Of a stretch of 7,757 nucleotides of DNA, positions 1 through 6,357 are shown in pieces; the first letter of the stretch is position 1, and each line of letters opens with the position of its first letter. The notes below the pieces were generated by a model, which was not told the DNA's origin, ran no database searches, and saw only the letters and a list, made by a program, of their open reading frames with translations. This DNA comes from Eubacteriales bacterium (GTDB lineage: Bacteria; Bacillota; Clostridia; JAQUNY01): assembly GCA_028717405.1 (NCBI GenBank), contig JAQUNY010000072.1:1-7757 (forward strand), written 5' to 3'. The translations under genes were made by a program, and so were the position numbers.

Positions 1-308
1 CAGATGCCGCCGGGAAAATAGCCGACCCGGCAACCGGCTCCCGTTTCAGTTTCCGTGTCGACTATGTCGAAATTGCTCCGGTCCAGAATCCTCAGGTTAC
101 AAATTACGGCACTCTTTCAGCCTCAGGCGGTGTCGGTAATGTGCTTTCCCTCAGCGGCATCGGTGTTATAGGCACAGGCTCAGCGATTGTTACAGTGCCC
201 GCCGGCACATATACCCTGACTGTTACGAGCCCTTCCGGAACTCTGCTCTACCAGGGCAGGGTGCGCATAGACGCAGGCCTGGTAACGATCGCCCGGATAA
301 GTTTTTAG
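1..308 (+). CDS. C-terminal fragment of a beta-rich, probably exported protein (partial, 5' end outside window)
   Basis: An open frame enters from the left edge (first full codon at base 3) and ends at TAG 306-308, giving about 101 residues. The fragment is rich in Gly, Ser, Thr and Val with alternating hydrophobic residues. It ends in a beta-sandwich-like stretch with PAGTYTLTVTSPSGTLLYQG and a final aromatic residue (ISF). This composition is typical of C-terminal domains of secreted or surface proteins. I do not recognise the family, and no catalytic motif is visible. It is on the opposite strand to the amino-sugar block and converges on it, so it is probably an unrelated neighbouring transcription unit. 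The frame is open throughout and codon use matches the rest of the window. The coding call is fairly secure and the function unknown. Confidence 0.7.
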   Translation, partial: DAAGKIADPATGSRFSFRVDYVEIAPVQNPQVTNYGTLSASGGVGNVLSLSGIGVIGTGSAIVTVPAGTYTLTVTSPSGTLLYQGRVRIDAGLVTIARISF

Positions 309-392
309 ACCGGGCTGAAAACGCAGATTTTGATTCACGCTGCACATAAGTCATATAGCCCTTTAGTCACAAATCCATGATCACAAAGCTCC

Positions 393-419
393 TGGCCTCG
401 CAGTCCCCGGCCGCTTTTT
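393..419 (+). terminator. Weak candidate intrinsic terminator in convergent gap
   Basis: GGCC (394-397) and GGCC (409-412) can pair as a short GC stem, with one added T-G pair, around an 11-base loop. GCTTTTTC follows, then more T-rich sequence. The stem is only 4-5 bp, so this is a marginal terminator for the plus-strand gene ending at 308. The rest of the 309-418 gap shows only a nested short inverted repeat: GGGCT 312-316 with AGCCC 357-361, enclosing GCAG 323-326 with CTGC 340-343. Either structure could serve as the transcription end. Confidence 0.25.
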
Positions 420-2185
420 CATTTTCTTTCGATAACTTCGATAACAATATAATCCTGCGGGGGTACTTCTTTTTCCCTGAACGTGAACGGTGTCTCTCCA
501 TAATTGACCACTATCTCCGTGCCGCCACTATAACGCACATAACGTACATTGTCGCTAAGTATCTCATGTTCTTCCATGAATTCCTTCTGCAGCCAGGCCA
601 GTTTCATATATTCGTCGTAAGCTTTCTTAATACTGCTCACACTTTCTTCCATTTCTTCATCGGTGTCGCATATAAGGTCCTTTTCACCCATCCAGTTCAT
701 CCCTGATGCGCAGAATTTTGAATAGTAGTACATGACCGGCCTTGCGCCGTATTCAATGCATGTGAGTTTTTCAAGCGGACCTTTTACCGGATAGTTGACA
801 GTTTCAGCCGACGGATTGCTTAATATTATCCCGTGGTATACCAGCTGCCACAACGGGATCCTTTCATCGCACAAAGACATCTTTGGTTCCAGCTGCCCGA
901 AGTTTATGTAGAGCGCATAGTCAAGACAGTCCGCATAACAATCATATCCGCCTTCCGAAGAGTATCCACCGAAGAGCTCTCTCGAGAGGCGCATGGTCTT
1001 TTTGGACCATTCCACCCATTGAGACATGTTGGCAGGATGCCTGGGGTCATGGCATATCGTTGGCGGAACAACTGTCTGTACATCGATATAATGCAGTCCC
1101 CTGACACCCATCGCGGCTATCCTGGGCAGCAGCTCACTGTCAGAGCGTTCAAAAGCCCTTTGTGCACATACCCGGTGTGCAACCCCCGAACCAGTTGTCC
1201 CGCGAAGGTGGAGGGATCCGTCTTTCTTTTTTGCGATAAATTCCTCATCCCAGCAATCCGCAACCTCATAGGCGCCTGTAGAGTTAGTGAATAAGTCGAC
1301 GGGATATCCCAGTTCGTTACCTTTTGCTATGACCTTCTTCAATCCCTCTTCTCCGCCCAGCTGCGCCTCAACAGGGAAGTGCTGCGGAAAGCGCCCGTCA
1401 TGGCCGCTCTTGTTCCATCCAACAAGGCAGAATTCTGCTTTTTCTATCCCATGTTGTTTGAACATCTCCATAAGTTTTATAGTACGCTCAAAGTCTATAG
1501 CCGTGTACATAGGCGGCTCGTTTTCAGGCGTCTGGTGAAGCACCTGCGTCGGGCGCGGCTTCCACCCATGGCGTATGCGGATGGAAAAGGCTTCTATGGC
1601 ATAATTCAGTATAGGCTGTGTTTCAGACCTTTCTTCCAGTGGCTTACAGAATCCCCTCTTCAGCTGATATTCTCTGTATCTTTTTGCCATTCCCGAATAG
1701 GAGGCTTCCGTTCCGTTAAGTTCAATTATACATGCGACTATATCTTCGTGCGGCGGCAGCTCCGTGAAATAAAAAACAGGGTAAAGCACATATTTCCCAT
1801 CGGCGAGAATCAGTTCCAGGCTGAAGCTCAGATTCATGCCTTCAATTATTACCAGCGTACCTTTGCCGCCGCGCACCATTCCATAAATGGGCATCAGAGG
1901 GAGTGAAAACTTGTGCTGCGCATCTTCTCTCTCGATGAACCTGCATATCTGGCTCCCGGGCCTTGGCTTTTCAAGGCTTGAAGGGGTGACCATATAACCT
2001 GCCTCACCGGCATGTGCAATGAGAAATTCCGGCAGAAATTCAAGGGTTACAGTCCCCTCAGGCAATTTCTCCTTCGCCAGCCGCACCTCTGTTCCCTCTC
2101 CGCCGTCTATGCTTCTGCCTTCAAGCTCCAGCAGGGTTTCAAAATCTTTTCCTTTTGCTATAGCCGTAAATATGTTTTTCTGCAT
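419..2185 (-). CDS. Putative cytoplasmic glycoside hydrolase, GH101/DUF5696-like TIM-barrel protein
   Basis: Translation from ATG 2185-2183 gives 588 residues. An in-frame ATG 15 bases upstream (2200-2198) would give 593, but it contains the GGAGG ribosome binding site of the inner start, so I prefer 2185. Numbering here is from the outer Met. An N-terminal beta-rich region (about 40-165) is followed by a predicted (beta/alpha)8 catalytic region (about 195-470). That region contains LVGWNKSGHDGRFPQHFP (259-276), VDLFTNSTGAY (301-311), HYIDV (370-374) and SSEGGYD (414-420). A beta-rich C-terminal cap ends the protein. The pattern recalls DUF5696 and GH101 (endo-alpha-N-acetylgalactosaminidase-like) proteins. 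By analogy Asp373 would be the nucleophile and Glu416 the acid/base. There is no signal peptide or membrane segment, so it should act in the cytoplasm on an imported glycoside. It is the last gene of the minus-strand block, after a 185-base gap that may carry its own promoter. The fold class is fairly confident; the substrate is unknown. Confidence 0.8.
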   Translation of the reverse strand: MQKNIFTAIAKGKDFETLLELEGRSIDGGEGTEVRLAKEKLPEGTVTLEFLPEFLIAHAGEAGYMVTPSSLEKPRPGSQICRFIEREDAQHKFSLPLMPIYGMVRGGKGTLVIIEGMNLSFSLELILADGKYVLYPVFYFTELPPHEDIVACIIELNGTEASYSGMAKRYREYQLKRGFCKPLEERSETQPILNYAIEAFSIRIRHGWKPRPTQVLHQTPENEPPMYTAIDFERTIKLMEMFKQHGIEKAEFCLVGWNKSGHDGRFPQHFPVEAQLGGEEGLKKVIAKGNELGYPVDLFTNSTGAYEVADCWDEEFIAKKKDGSLHLRGTTGSGVAHRVCAQRAFERSDSELLPRIAAMGVRGLHYIDVQTVVPPTICHDPRHPANMSQWVEWSKKTMRLSRELFGGYSSEGGYDCYADCLDYALYINFGQLEPKMSLCDERIPLWQLVYHGIILSNPSAETVNYPVKGPLEKLTCIEYGARPVMYYYSKFCASGMNWMGEKDLICDTDEEMEESVSSIKKAYDEYMKLAWLQKEFMEEHEILSDNVRYVRYSGGTEIVVNYGETPFTFREKEVPPQDYIVIEVIERK

Positions 2186-2193
2186 CCACTCGT

Positions 2194-2198
2194 CCTCC
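2194..2198 (-). promoter_or_regulatory. Ribosome binding site GGAGG deciding the start at 2185
   Basis: On the minus strand GGAGG lies 8 bases before ATG 2185-2183, an ideal distance. The upstream in-frame ATG (2200-2198) overlaps this motif and has only AT-rich sequence before it, with no Shine-Dalgarno match. The shorter protein is therefore the likelier product. Confidence 0.75.
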
Positions 2199-2213
2199 AT
2201 GCGTTTTATAATA

Positions 2214-2242
2214 AGATGGTTGAGCCGGTATTATTACCATCT
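2214..2242. promoter_or_regulatory. Inverted repeat upstream of the hydrolase gene, possible operator
   Basis: AGATGGT (2214-2220) and ACCATCT (2236-2242) form a perfect 7-bp inverted repeat with a 15-base spacer. It starts about 30 bases before the preferred start codon at 2185. The surrounding 2201-2370 region is AT-rich and holds several TATAAT-like strings, none with a convincing -35 partner. It could be a regulator site for a separate hydrolase promoter or a leader hairpin. Confidence 0.3.
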
Positions 2243-2338
2243 GGCTTCCGGATAAAAAGAACCTGTCTGAACAATATCATCGATAAAAGTAAATGTATAT
2301 ATTTTTAATAAACCTGATTTTACAAAAATTAAACCTTT

Positions 2339-2368
2339 GGGAAAGTACACACCTTTTCTATCTTTCCC
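2339..2368 (-). other. Inverted repeat just after the 98-residue gene, weak terminator or processing hairpin
   Basis: GGGAAAG (2339-2345) and CTTTCCC (2362-2368) are perfect 7-bp complements with a 16-base loop, starting 3 bases past the stop of the gene ending at 2371. On the minus strand the following sequence is AAAGGTTTAATTTTTG, so there is no immediate T run. It may attenuate or process the transcript before the hydrolase gene, or protect the upstream mRNA end. Confidence 0.3.
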
Positions 2369-2370
2369 GC

Positions 2371-2667
2371 TCACCCTTTTGGCGCCTTTATGACCCGGGT
2401 ATAATAGAGGATAACAGTCTTGTCTTCATCATATACAAGATTGATCCCGTTCAGGCTCTGGTGGTAATAGACCTGCAACTCATCGGCGCTGTGCCTGAAA
2501 ATTTCCTTATTGTCACCGGCATATATCACAAGCTCATTGTCTCTGTTGAAGCTGATATGAGCGTCGTATCCGATATTCTCAGGAGTAATGCCATTTCCCG
2601 CCTTGTACTGGACGCACTCAAACATCGGTCTGCTCAGCTTTTTTCTCAGTTTCCTGTCAATTTTCAT
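2371..2667 (-). CDS. Unrecognised 98-residue protein translationally coupled to nagA
   Basis: The start ATG (2667-2665) shares one base with the nagA stop (TAATG arrangement). GGAG lies 10 bases before it, within the nagA coding end. The product has a strongly basic N-terminus (MKIDRKLRKKLSRP). A mostly beta-strand body follows, with alternating hydrophobics (NELVIYAGD, DELQVYYHQ, GINLVYDEDKTVILYYTR) and a short KAPKG tail. There is no signal peptide, membrane helix, Cys cluster or recognised catalytic motif. The strand-turn pattern could suit a small PH-like or beta-barrel domain, but that is a guess. Coupling implies production in step with NagA, so it may be an accessory, binding or regulatory subunit for this pathway. 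Its coding status is well supported by the overlap, the RBS and the position in a co-directional block. I do not recognise the family. Confidence 0.75.
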   Translation of the reverse strand: MKIDRKLRKKLSRPMFECVQYKAGNGITPENIGYDAHISFNRDNELVIYAGDNKEIFRHSADELQVYYHQSLNGINLVYDEDKTVILYYTRVIKAPKG

Positions 2668-3797
2668 TACAGAGCTTCTCCATCAATAAACACTTTGATT
2701 ATATTCCAGTCTTTGTCCAGTAAAACCAGATCAGCGCAATATCCTTCCGCGATCCTGCCTGTACTGTCCGCCATGCCGATCGCCTTTGCCGGTATAAAGG
2801 CAGCCGATTTTAACGCAGCTTCAGGCTTTATCCCGAACTCAACAGCCATTTTGACCGCCGTCATTACATTAATCGAGGATCCTGCTATGGTACCATCTTT
2901 CAAGGCAGCCTTCCCATCCCTGACGAAAACTTCCTGTCCTCCAAGGTCATAATCGCCGTCAGACAATCCCGCACAGCGCATCGAGTCGCTGATCAGGCAT
3001 ATCCTTCCTTCACCGAAGAGTCTGAATGCAGCCCTGATCACCGCCGGGTGTATATGTATGCCATCGCATATAAGCTCAACTATGGCCTTTTCTGTGTCCG
3101 CAGCGGCTCCGACTATACCGGGGGCACGGTGCAGGAATGGATCCATTGCATTAAAAAGGTGTGTCACATGTGCTGCTCCGCTTTCAAATGCTTCCATAGC
3201 TATATAATAATCTGCAGCGGAATGGGCAAGAGAAATCCTGCATACGCCAGATATCTCCCGGATAAATTCCATGGCCCCCGGCAGCTCCGGGGCGACAGTC
3301 ACGACACGCACCTTTCCTCCGGCCTTTTTGTTAAGCCGCCTGAACATTTCCACATCAGGCGCTGCTATATTGACAGCAGCCTGCGCTCCCTTTTTGGACT
3401 CGCTGATAAAAGGTCCTTCCATGTAAATCCCGGCTAATTTAGCCCCACCCTCATGATTGAAGCTGCCGGCGGTTTCCATCGCGGCTGCGAGGGAATCTTC
3501 TCCTAAAGTCATTGTTGCCGCACAAAATGATGTCACACCGTTTGCAGCATAAAAGCCGGACATCCTGCGCAATCCTTCAATGTCGGCATCGCACGTGTCC
3601 GCGCCCATTGCTCCGTGAGTGTGTATATCAATAAGTCCGGGGATAAGCAGACATCCCGCCGCGTCGATGGTTATCCCATCAATTCCACCGGATTTGCCGA
3701 TTATTCCGATTTTTCTGATTTTGTCGTCAAAAAGCACATCACTTTTATTAAAATTTCCGTTGCAGTCAAACACCATGGCATTCCTGATCAGGTTCAT
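2667..3797 (-). CDS. nagA: N-acetylglucosamine-6-phosphate deacetylase
   Basis: This cytoplasmic amidohydrolase-fold enzyme removes acetate from N-acetylglucosamine 6-phosphate to give glucosamine 6-phosphate. At 376 residues it is the usual family length. Visible motifs are GLIDIHTHG (54-62) of the barrel metal site, YMEGPF (125-130) with metal ligand Glu127, AHS with His192, THLFNAM (212-218) with metal ligand His213, DGIHIHP (245-251) with substrate-binding His249, ISDSM (269-273) with catalytic Asp271, and DGTIAGSS near 301-308. All residues expected for activity are present. GGGAG lies 10 bases before the ATG. It sits 23 bases after the ROK kinase gene and overlaps the next gene by one base, so it is clearly within an operon. 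NagB is absent from the window, so the fate of the deacetylated sugar is not shown. A close relative acting on another N-acetylhexosamine phosphate, such as GalNAc-6-phosphate (AgaA type), cannot be excluded. Confidence 0.95.
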   Translation of the reverse strand: MNLIRNAMVFDCNGNFNKSDVLFDDKIRKIGIIGKSGGIDGITIDAAGCLLIPGLIDIHTHGAMGADTCDADIEGLRRMSGFYAANGVTSFCAATMTLGEDSLAAAMETAGSFNHEGGAKLAGIYMEGPFISESKKGAQAAVNIAAPDVEMFRRLNKKAGGKVRVVTVAPELPGAMEFIREISGVCRISLAHSAADYYIAMEAFESGAAHVTHLFNAMDPFLHRAPGIVGAAADTEKAIVELICDGIHIHPAVIRAAFRLFGEGRICLISDSMRCAGLSDGDYDLGGQEVFVRDGKAALKDGTIAGSSINVMTAVKMAVEFGIKPEAALKSAAFIPAKAIGMADSTGRIAEGYCADLVLLDKDWNIIKVFIDGEAL

Positions 3798-3820
3798 ATC
3801 CGGTTTTCTCCCTTTATGTG

Positions 3821-5263
3821 TTATTTCTTCCCTCCGATTTCGGGAAGGCTTGCCGCGGCTACCGACTGCCCAACCCTTCGCGATTTTTCGTCCGGCAGTA
3901 TCAGCTTTATCCTTCCCTTCATCTCAGGATATTCGTCCGCAATCACATCACAGGCATTCTTCAGGATCAGCTCACCCCCGCGCCCGCTCATCACACGCCC
4001 AAGCAAAAGTATGGTGCCGCAGCGGTAAATGTCGAAATACGCCGCAGCGGAATGCCCAAGATAGACACCTATTGAGGAGAATATTGCAGTGGCAGCCTCT
4101 TTATTGCCCTGGGAGCTTTTTTCTGCTACATCAATATCCGTATCAGTACCCGTAAAAATATCCTGCATATATTTAAGCTTCTCTGCGGGTGTGAGTTTTT
4201 CGTCAATTGCGATCCCGGCCTTTGCAGCCAGCCTTATCACTGCGTCCTGCGAAAAATATTTGACCCCGCATCCTATGTCGCCCGACCATTCGTCAGCCGG
4301 TGCGCCGGGTTGGAAATCAATCGGCACAAACGCCAGCTCATTCAGCCATCCGGTGATATTGCCCTTTTCATCGAGGAACCCTCCGGCCTGACTCGTCCCC
4401 ATTGCTATGCCCAGTATATTGTTTGTGTTAAGACTCATACCTCCGGCCAGCGCGCTCACATCACCGTCATTGCAGACAACAACCGGGACATCCGCTATCT
4501 CGCGGGCTGCGCGAATATAGATGTCTTTCACCTTCTCATCAAAAAGCTTCTGTGGCACTTTCAAAAAGAGCGATGCGACCATCGTGCGGTTGCCGATATA
4601 TATCCCCGCAGACGAAATCCCTATTGCGTCGACACGCGGCATATGCAGGGCTGCGCTCCTGAATGCAGCCACTATCTCCCTGAAATGATAGTCGGGGTCG
4701 GGATTGAGCTTGGGATGCCATATCACTTCCTCACTGTGGATGACCTCGCCGTCAACGACTGCTGAAACTTTCCTGTCGCTTCCTCCCGCGTCAAATCCTA
4801 TTCGGCACCCATCGAGATGGCCGCCGAGTGGATTTGATATTTCGCTTGACAGGGGCCTTTCATCATAATCCCTGTAAACGACCTCAAACTGCCTTTCATA
4901 TACTCCCGACATGAATTTGCTGTCGAAGGCACGCCCCCCGCCCGGCAAATATGCTTTTCTTATTTCTTCATAGATTTTTCTGTCACCGCAGATAAATACC
5001 CGGTAACCTCCCTTGACCCACAGGTATGTTTTTACAAGGCGACCGATATAGTACGCGTCGGCTTCATGCATATCCGGCGTGCCATGTATGAATGTTTCAC
5101 GCACCGCTATCCTGTCTTCCGGCCTCTCGAAGGCAACTGCGATCTTTTTTCGGGCAGTTTTCAAAAATGCACGATTGAAAAGTGCCGGCGGTATAAAATC
5201 CGGGTCCAGCCCGGGAATATTCCTGATACAAAATTTCACATTCAAAAAATCAATATTTTTCAT
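3821..5263 (-). CDS. Atypical ROK-family sugar kinase with ~150-residue N-terminal extension
   Basis: The 480-residue product is much longer than a standard ROK kinase (about 300). Residues 1-150 form an extra domain with PDFIPPALFNRAF (21-33) and GGHLDGCR leading into the core. The actin-like ATPase core starts with RIGFDAGGSDRKVSAV (154-169), the phosphate-binding loop. It continues with AIGISSAGI (213-221), the catalytic-Asp motif CNDGDVSAL (264-272; Asp266 as likely base), and the second phosphate loop GIAMGTSQAGGF (285-296). The usual ROK zinc motif (His plus CxCGxxGCxE) is missing; the matching region reads DEWSGDIGCGVKYFSQ (324-339). The catalytic Asp and phosphate loops are kept, so kinase activity is likely. 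I recall similar long ROK proteins with this N-terminal domain in anaerobic Firmicutes and relatives, without a settled substrate. GGAG lies 8 bases before ATG; spacing is 23 bases to both the upstream lactonase and downstream nagA. Context suggests an N-acetylhexosamine substrate. A nucleic-acid-binding role is unlikely, as no helix-turn-helix is visible. Confidence 0.88.
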   Translation of the reverse strand: MKNIDFLNVKFCIRNIPGLDPDFIPPALFNRAFLKTARKKIAVAFERPEDRIAVRETFIHGTPDMHEADAYYIGRLVKTYLWVKGGYRVFICGDRKIYEEIRKAYLPGGGRAFDSKFMSGVYERQFEVVYRDYDERPLSSEISNPLGGHLDGCRIGFDAGGSDRKVSAVVDGEVIHSEEVIWHPKLNPDPDYHFREIVAAFRSAALHMPRVDAIGISSAGIYIGNRTMVASLFLKVPQKLFDEKVKDIYIRAAREIADVPVVVCNDGDVSALAGGMSLNTNNILGIAMGTSQAGGFLDEKGNITGWLNELAFVPIDFQPGAPADEWSGDIGCGVKYFSQDAVIRLAAKAGIAIDEKLTPAEKLKYMQDIFTGTDTDIDVAEKSSQGNKEAATAIFSSIGVYLGHSAAAYFDIYRCGTILLLGRVMSGRGGELILKNACDVIADEYPEMKGRIKLILPDEKSRRVGQSVAAASLPEIGGKK

Positions 5264-5286
5264 CCTGTTCTCTCCGCAAAGTTATG

Positions 5287-6171
5287 TCATGCCCCAAACC
5301 GGTATGCCTTCACACCTGACACTCCCGGTTTCACCGTAAAGAGGCCTCCCGCCTGAGGCCAGGCTTTAAGTTCAGCCTCCGTCATACCCTGTCTTGCTGT
5401 CGTTATATAAAGGGTATCCAGATCCTTCCCTCCAAAAGCGCATGCAGTAACATGCGGCGCAGGGACCTCGATTTCCTCCAGTTTCTTCCCTGTCACGGGA
5501 TCCCACGCGGCTACCCTTCCGCCCCTGTAGTATGCTATCCACAATATCCCGCGGGAATCATCAGTCATGCCGTCGAAGACACCCGGCTCAGCTGTCCCGT
5601 CAATCGCATCTCTTCTGTTCCCAATGCTTCCGGTGCTCAAGTCATAGTCAAATGCCCACACTTTTTTGACAGGAGAGTCGATATAATACATTGTCTTTTT
5701 ATCTCTGCTCCATACTATCCCGTTGGAAATGGAGATTTTGTCGAGCACCTTGCTGATACTAAGGCCTGCATCGGTATCCAGCATGTATAGGGCTCCTGCC
5801 TCCCTGCCGCCTTGTTTCCCCATTGTTCCCGCGAAAAACCTGCCGGCCGGATCGCATTTGCCATCATTGAAACGATTGTCTGGTTTATCCTTCTCAGGAT
5901 CACCGATGAATTCTGTTTTACCTGTGAGCACGTCCAAAAAATAGAATCCGTTCTCCATCGCAAGAACAAGGCTGTTTTTCTTTTTCCCCGGGACGACCGT
6001 GCCTATGGGCTGATCTGTTATAATTACTCTGTCTTTATTTTTAACCGGATCGAAAATATGAAGCTCGCACTTCTTTATATCGACCCAATAAAGCACATTC
6101 TCCCTGTCATCCCAAACAGGCCCTTCTCCCAGGATCGATTTGGTATCAAGTACAATTTCAGCTTTTAACAT
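5287..6171 (-). CDS. SMP-30/gluconolactonase-family sugar lactonase
   Basis: This 294-residue six-bladed beta-propeller enzyme opens sugar-acid lactones using one divalent metal. Family signatures are LGEGPVWD (14-21) with metal ligand Glu16, DNRFNDGKCDPAGRFFAGTM (98-117) with substrate-contact Arg100 and Asn102, SNGIVWS (149-155) with metal ligand Asn150, and FDGMTDDSRG (199-208) with metal ligand and catalytic Asp200. Spacings match the well-known SMP-30/regucalcin proteins, so it should be active. No signal peptide is present, so it is cytoplasmic. GAGGAG lies 8 bases before ATG. It is the first gene of the minus-strand operon and faces the transketolase genes across the divergent control region. 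The lactone is unknown. Its presence suggests that a sugar dehydrogenase produces a lactone from the same substrate, but no dehydrogenase is in the window. Confidence 0.93.
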   Translation of the reverse strand: MLKAEIVLDTKSILGEGPVWDDRENVLYWVDIKKCELHIFDPVKNKDRVIITDQPIGTVVPGKKKNSLVLAMENGFYFLDVLTGKTEFIGDPEKDKPDNRFNDGKCDPAGRFFAGTMGKQGGREAGALYMLDTDAGLSISKVLDKISISNGIVWSRDKKTMYYIDSPVKKVWAFDYDLSTGSIGNRRDAIDGTAEPGVFDGMTDDSRGILWIAYYRGGRVAAWDPVTGKKLEEIEVPAPHVTACAFGGKDLDTLYITTARQGMTEAELKAWPQAGGLFTVKPGVSGVKAYRFGA

Positions 6172-6204
6172 GATTTTGTCTCCTCATAAGGTAAAGTTGT
6201 ATGA

Positions 6205-6220
6205 AATATAATAAGCAGCT
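6205..6220 (-). promoter_or_regulatory. Candidate -10 region for the minus-strand operon
   Basis: Reading the minus strand, TTATTATATTTCAT includes TATTAT and TATATT, about 35-50 bases before the lactonase start and suitably upstream of its GAGGAG site. The sequence 17 bases further upstream (TTATAC) is a poor -35 and overlaps the palindrome at 6231-6245. It is supported mainly by position and AT content. Confidence 0.3.
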
Positions 6221-6230
6221 CAGGCAGGCT

Positions 6231-6245
6231 GTATAATAATTATAC
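6231..6245. promoter_or_regulatory. Perfect 15-bp palindrome in the divergent promoter, likely operator
   Basis: GTATAAT and ATTATAC are perfect 7-bp inverted arms around one central A. The palindrome lies midway between the divergent lactonase and transketolase genes, next to the candidate -35 of the minus-strand operon. A symmetric site in this place is typical of a dimeric repressor or activator binding site. No regulator gene is visible in the window. Confidence 0.45.
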
Positions 6246-6264
6246 TTTATTGGTTCTTTATTGG
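6245..6264. repeat. Tandem direct repeat CTTTATTGG with 11-bp period
   Basis: CTTTATTGG occurs at 6245-6253 and again, identically, at 6256-6264, separated by TT. The 11-bp period is about one helical turn, so both copies face the same side of DNA, as in direct-repeat regulator sites. The first copy shares base 6245 with the neighbouring palindrome. The array lies upstream of the candidate transketolase -10. Confidence 0.5.
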
Positions 6265-6285
6265 CACTACAAAAAACACATGTTT

Positions 6286-6301
6286 TGTTATAAACTATAA
6301 T
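6286..6301 (+). promoter_or_regulatory. Candidate promoter -10 for the transketolase genes
   Basis: TGTTATAAA (6286-6294) fits an extended -10, and a perfect TATAAT follows at 6296-6301. Neither has a good -35 at 16-18 bases. TTGGCA at 6261-6266 is -35-like but sits 22 bases before TATAAA, so an activator bound at the nearby repeats may be needed. The predicted leader is about 50 bases, with GGAG before the ATG at 6358. Confidence 0.4.
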
Positions 6302-6357
6302 GTATACCCCGTGCAAACGACCTTTCCGGAAAAATAAATCAAGGAGCGCCAACTGCC

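Noticed and set aside
1379..1906. 175-residue plus-strand frame within the hydrolase gene (also 833-1294)
   Set aside because: Antisense to a well-supported coding region, with no RBS and no recognisable domain.
2293..2952. 219-residue plus-strand frame across the small orphan and the nagA 3' end
   Set aside because: It crosses the overlap of two well-supported minus-strand genes and mirrors their codons; no RBS or family match.
3619..4155. Long plus-strand frames opposite nagA and the ROK gene (also 3615-4028 and 4310-4765)
   Set aside because: They lie antisense to genes with clear family motifs, have low-complexity Ser/Pro/His/Arg-rich products, and lack ribosome binding sites.
6158..6352. 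64-residue minus-strand frame over the divergent promoter
   Set aside because: It occupies the AT-rich control region, overlaps the lactonase start, and has a Cys/Tyr-rich product typical of noncoding AT-rich DNA.
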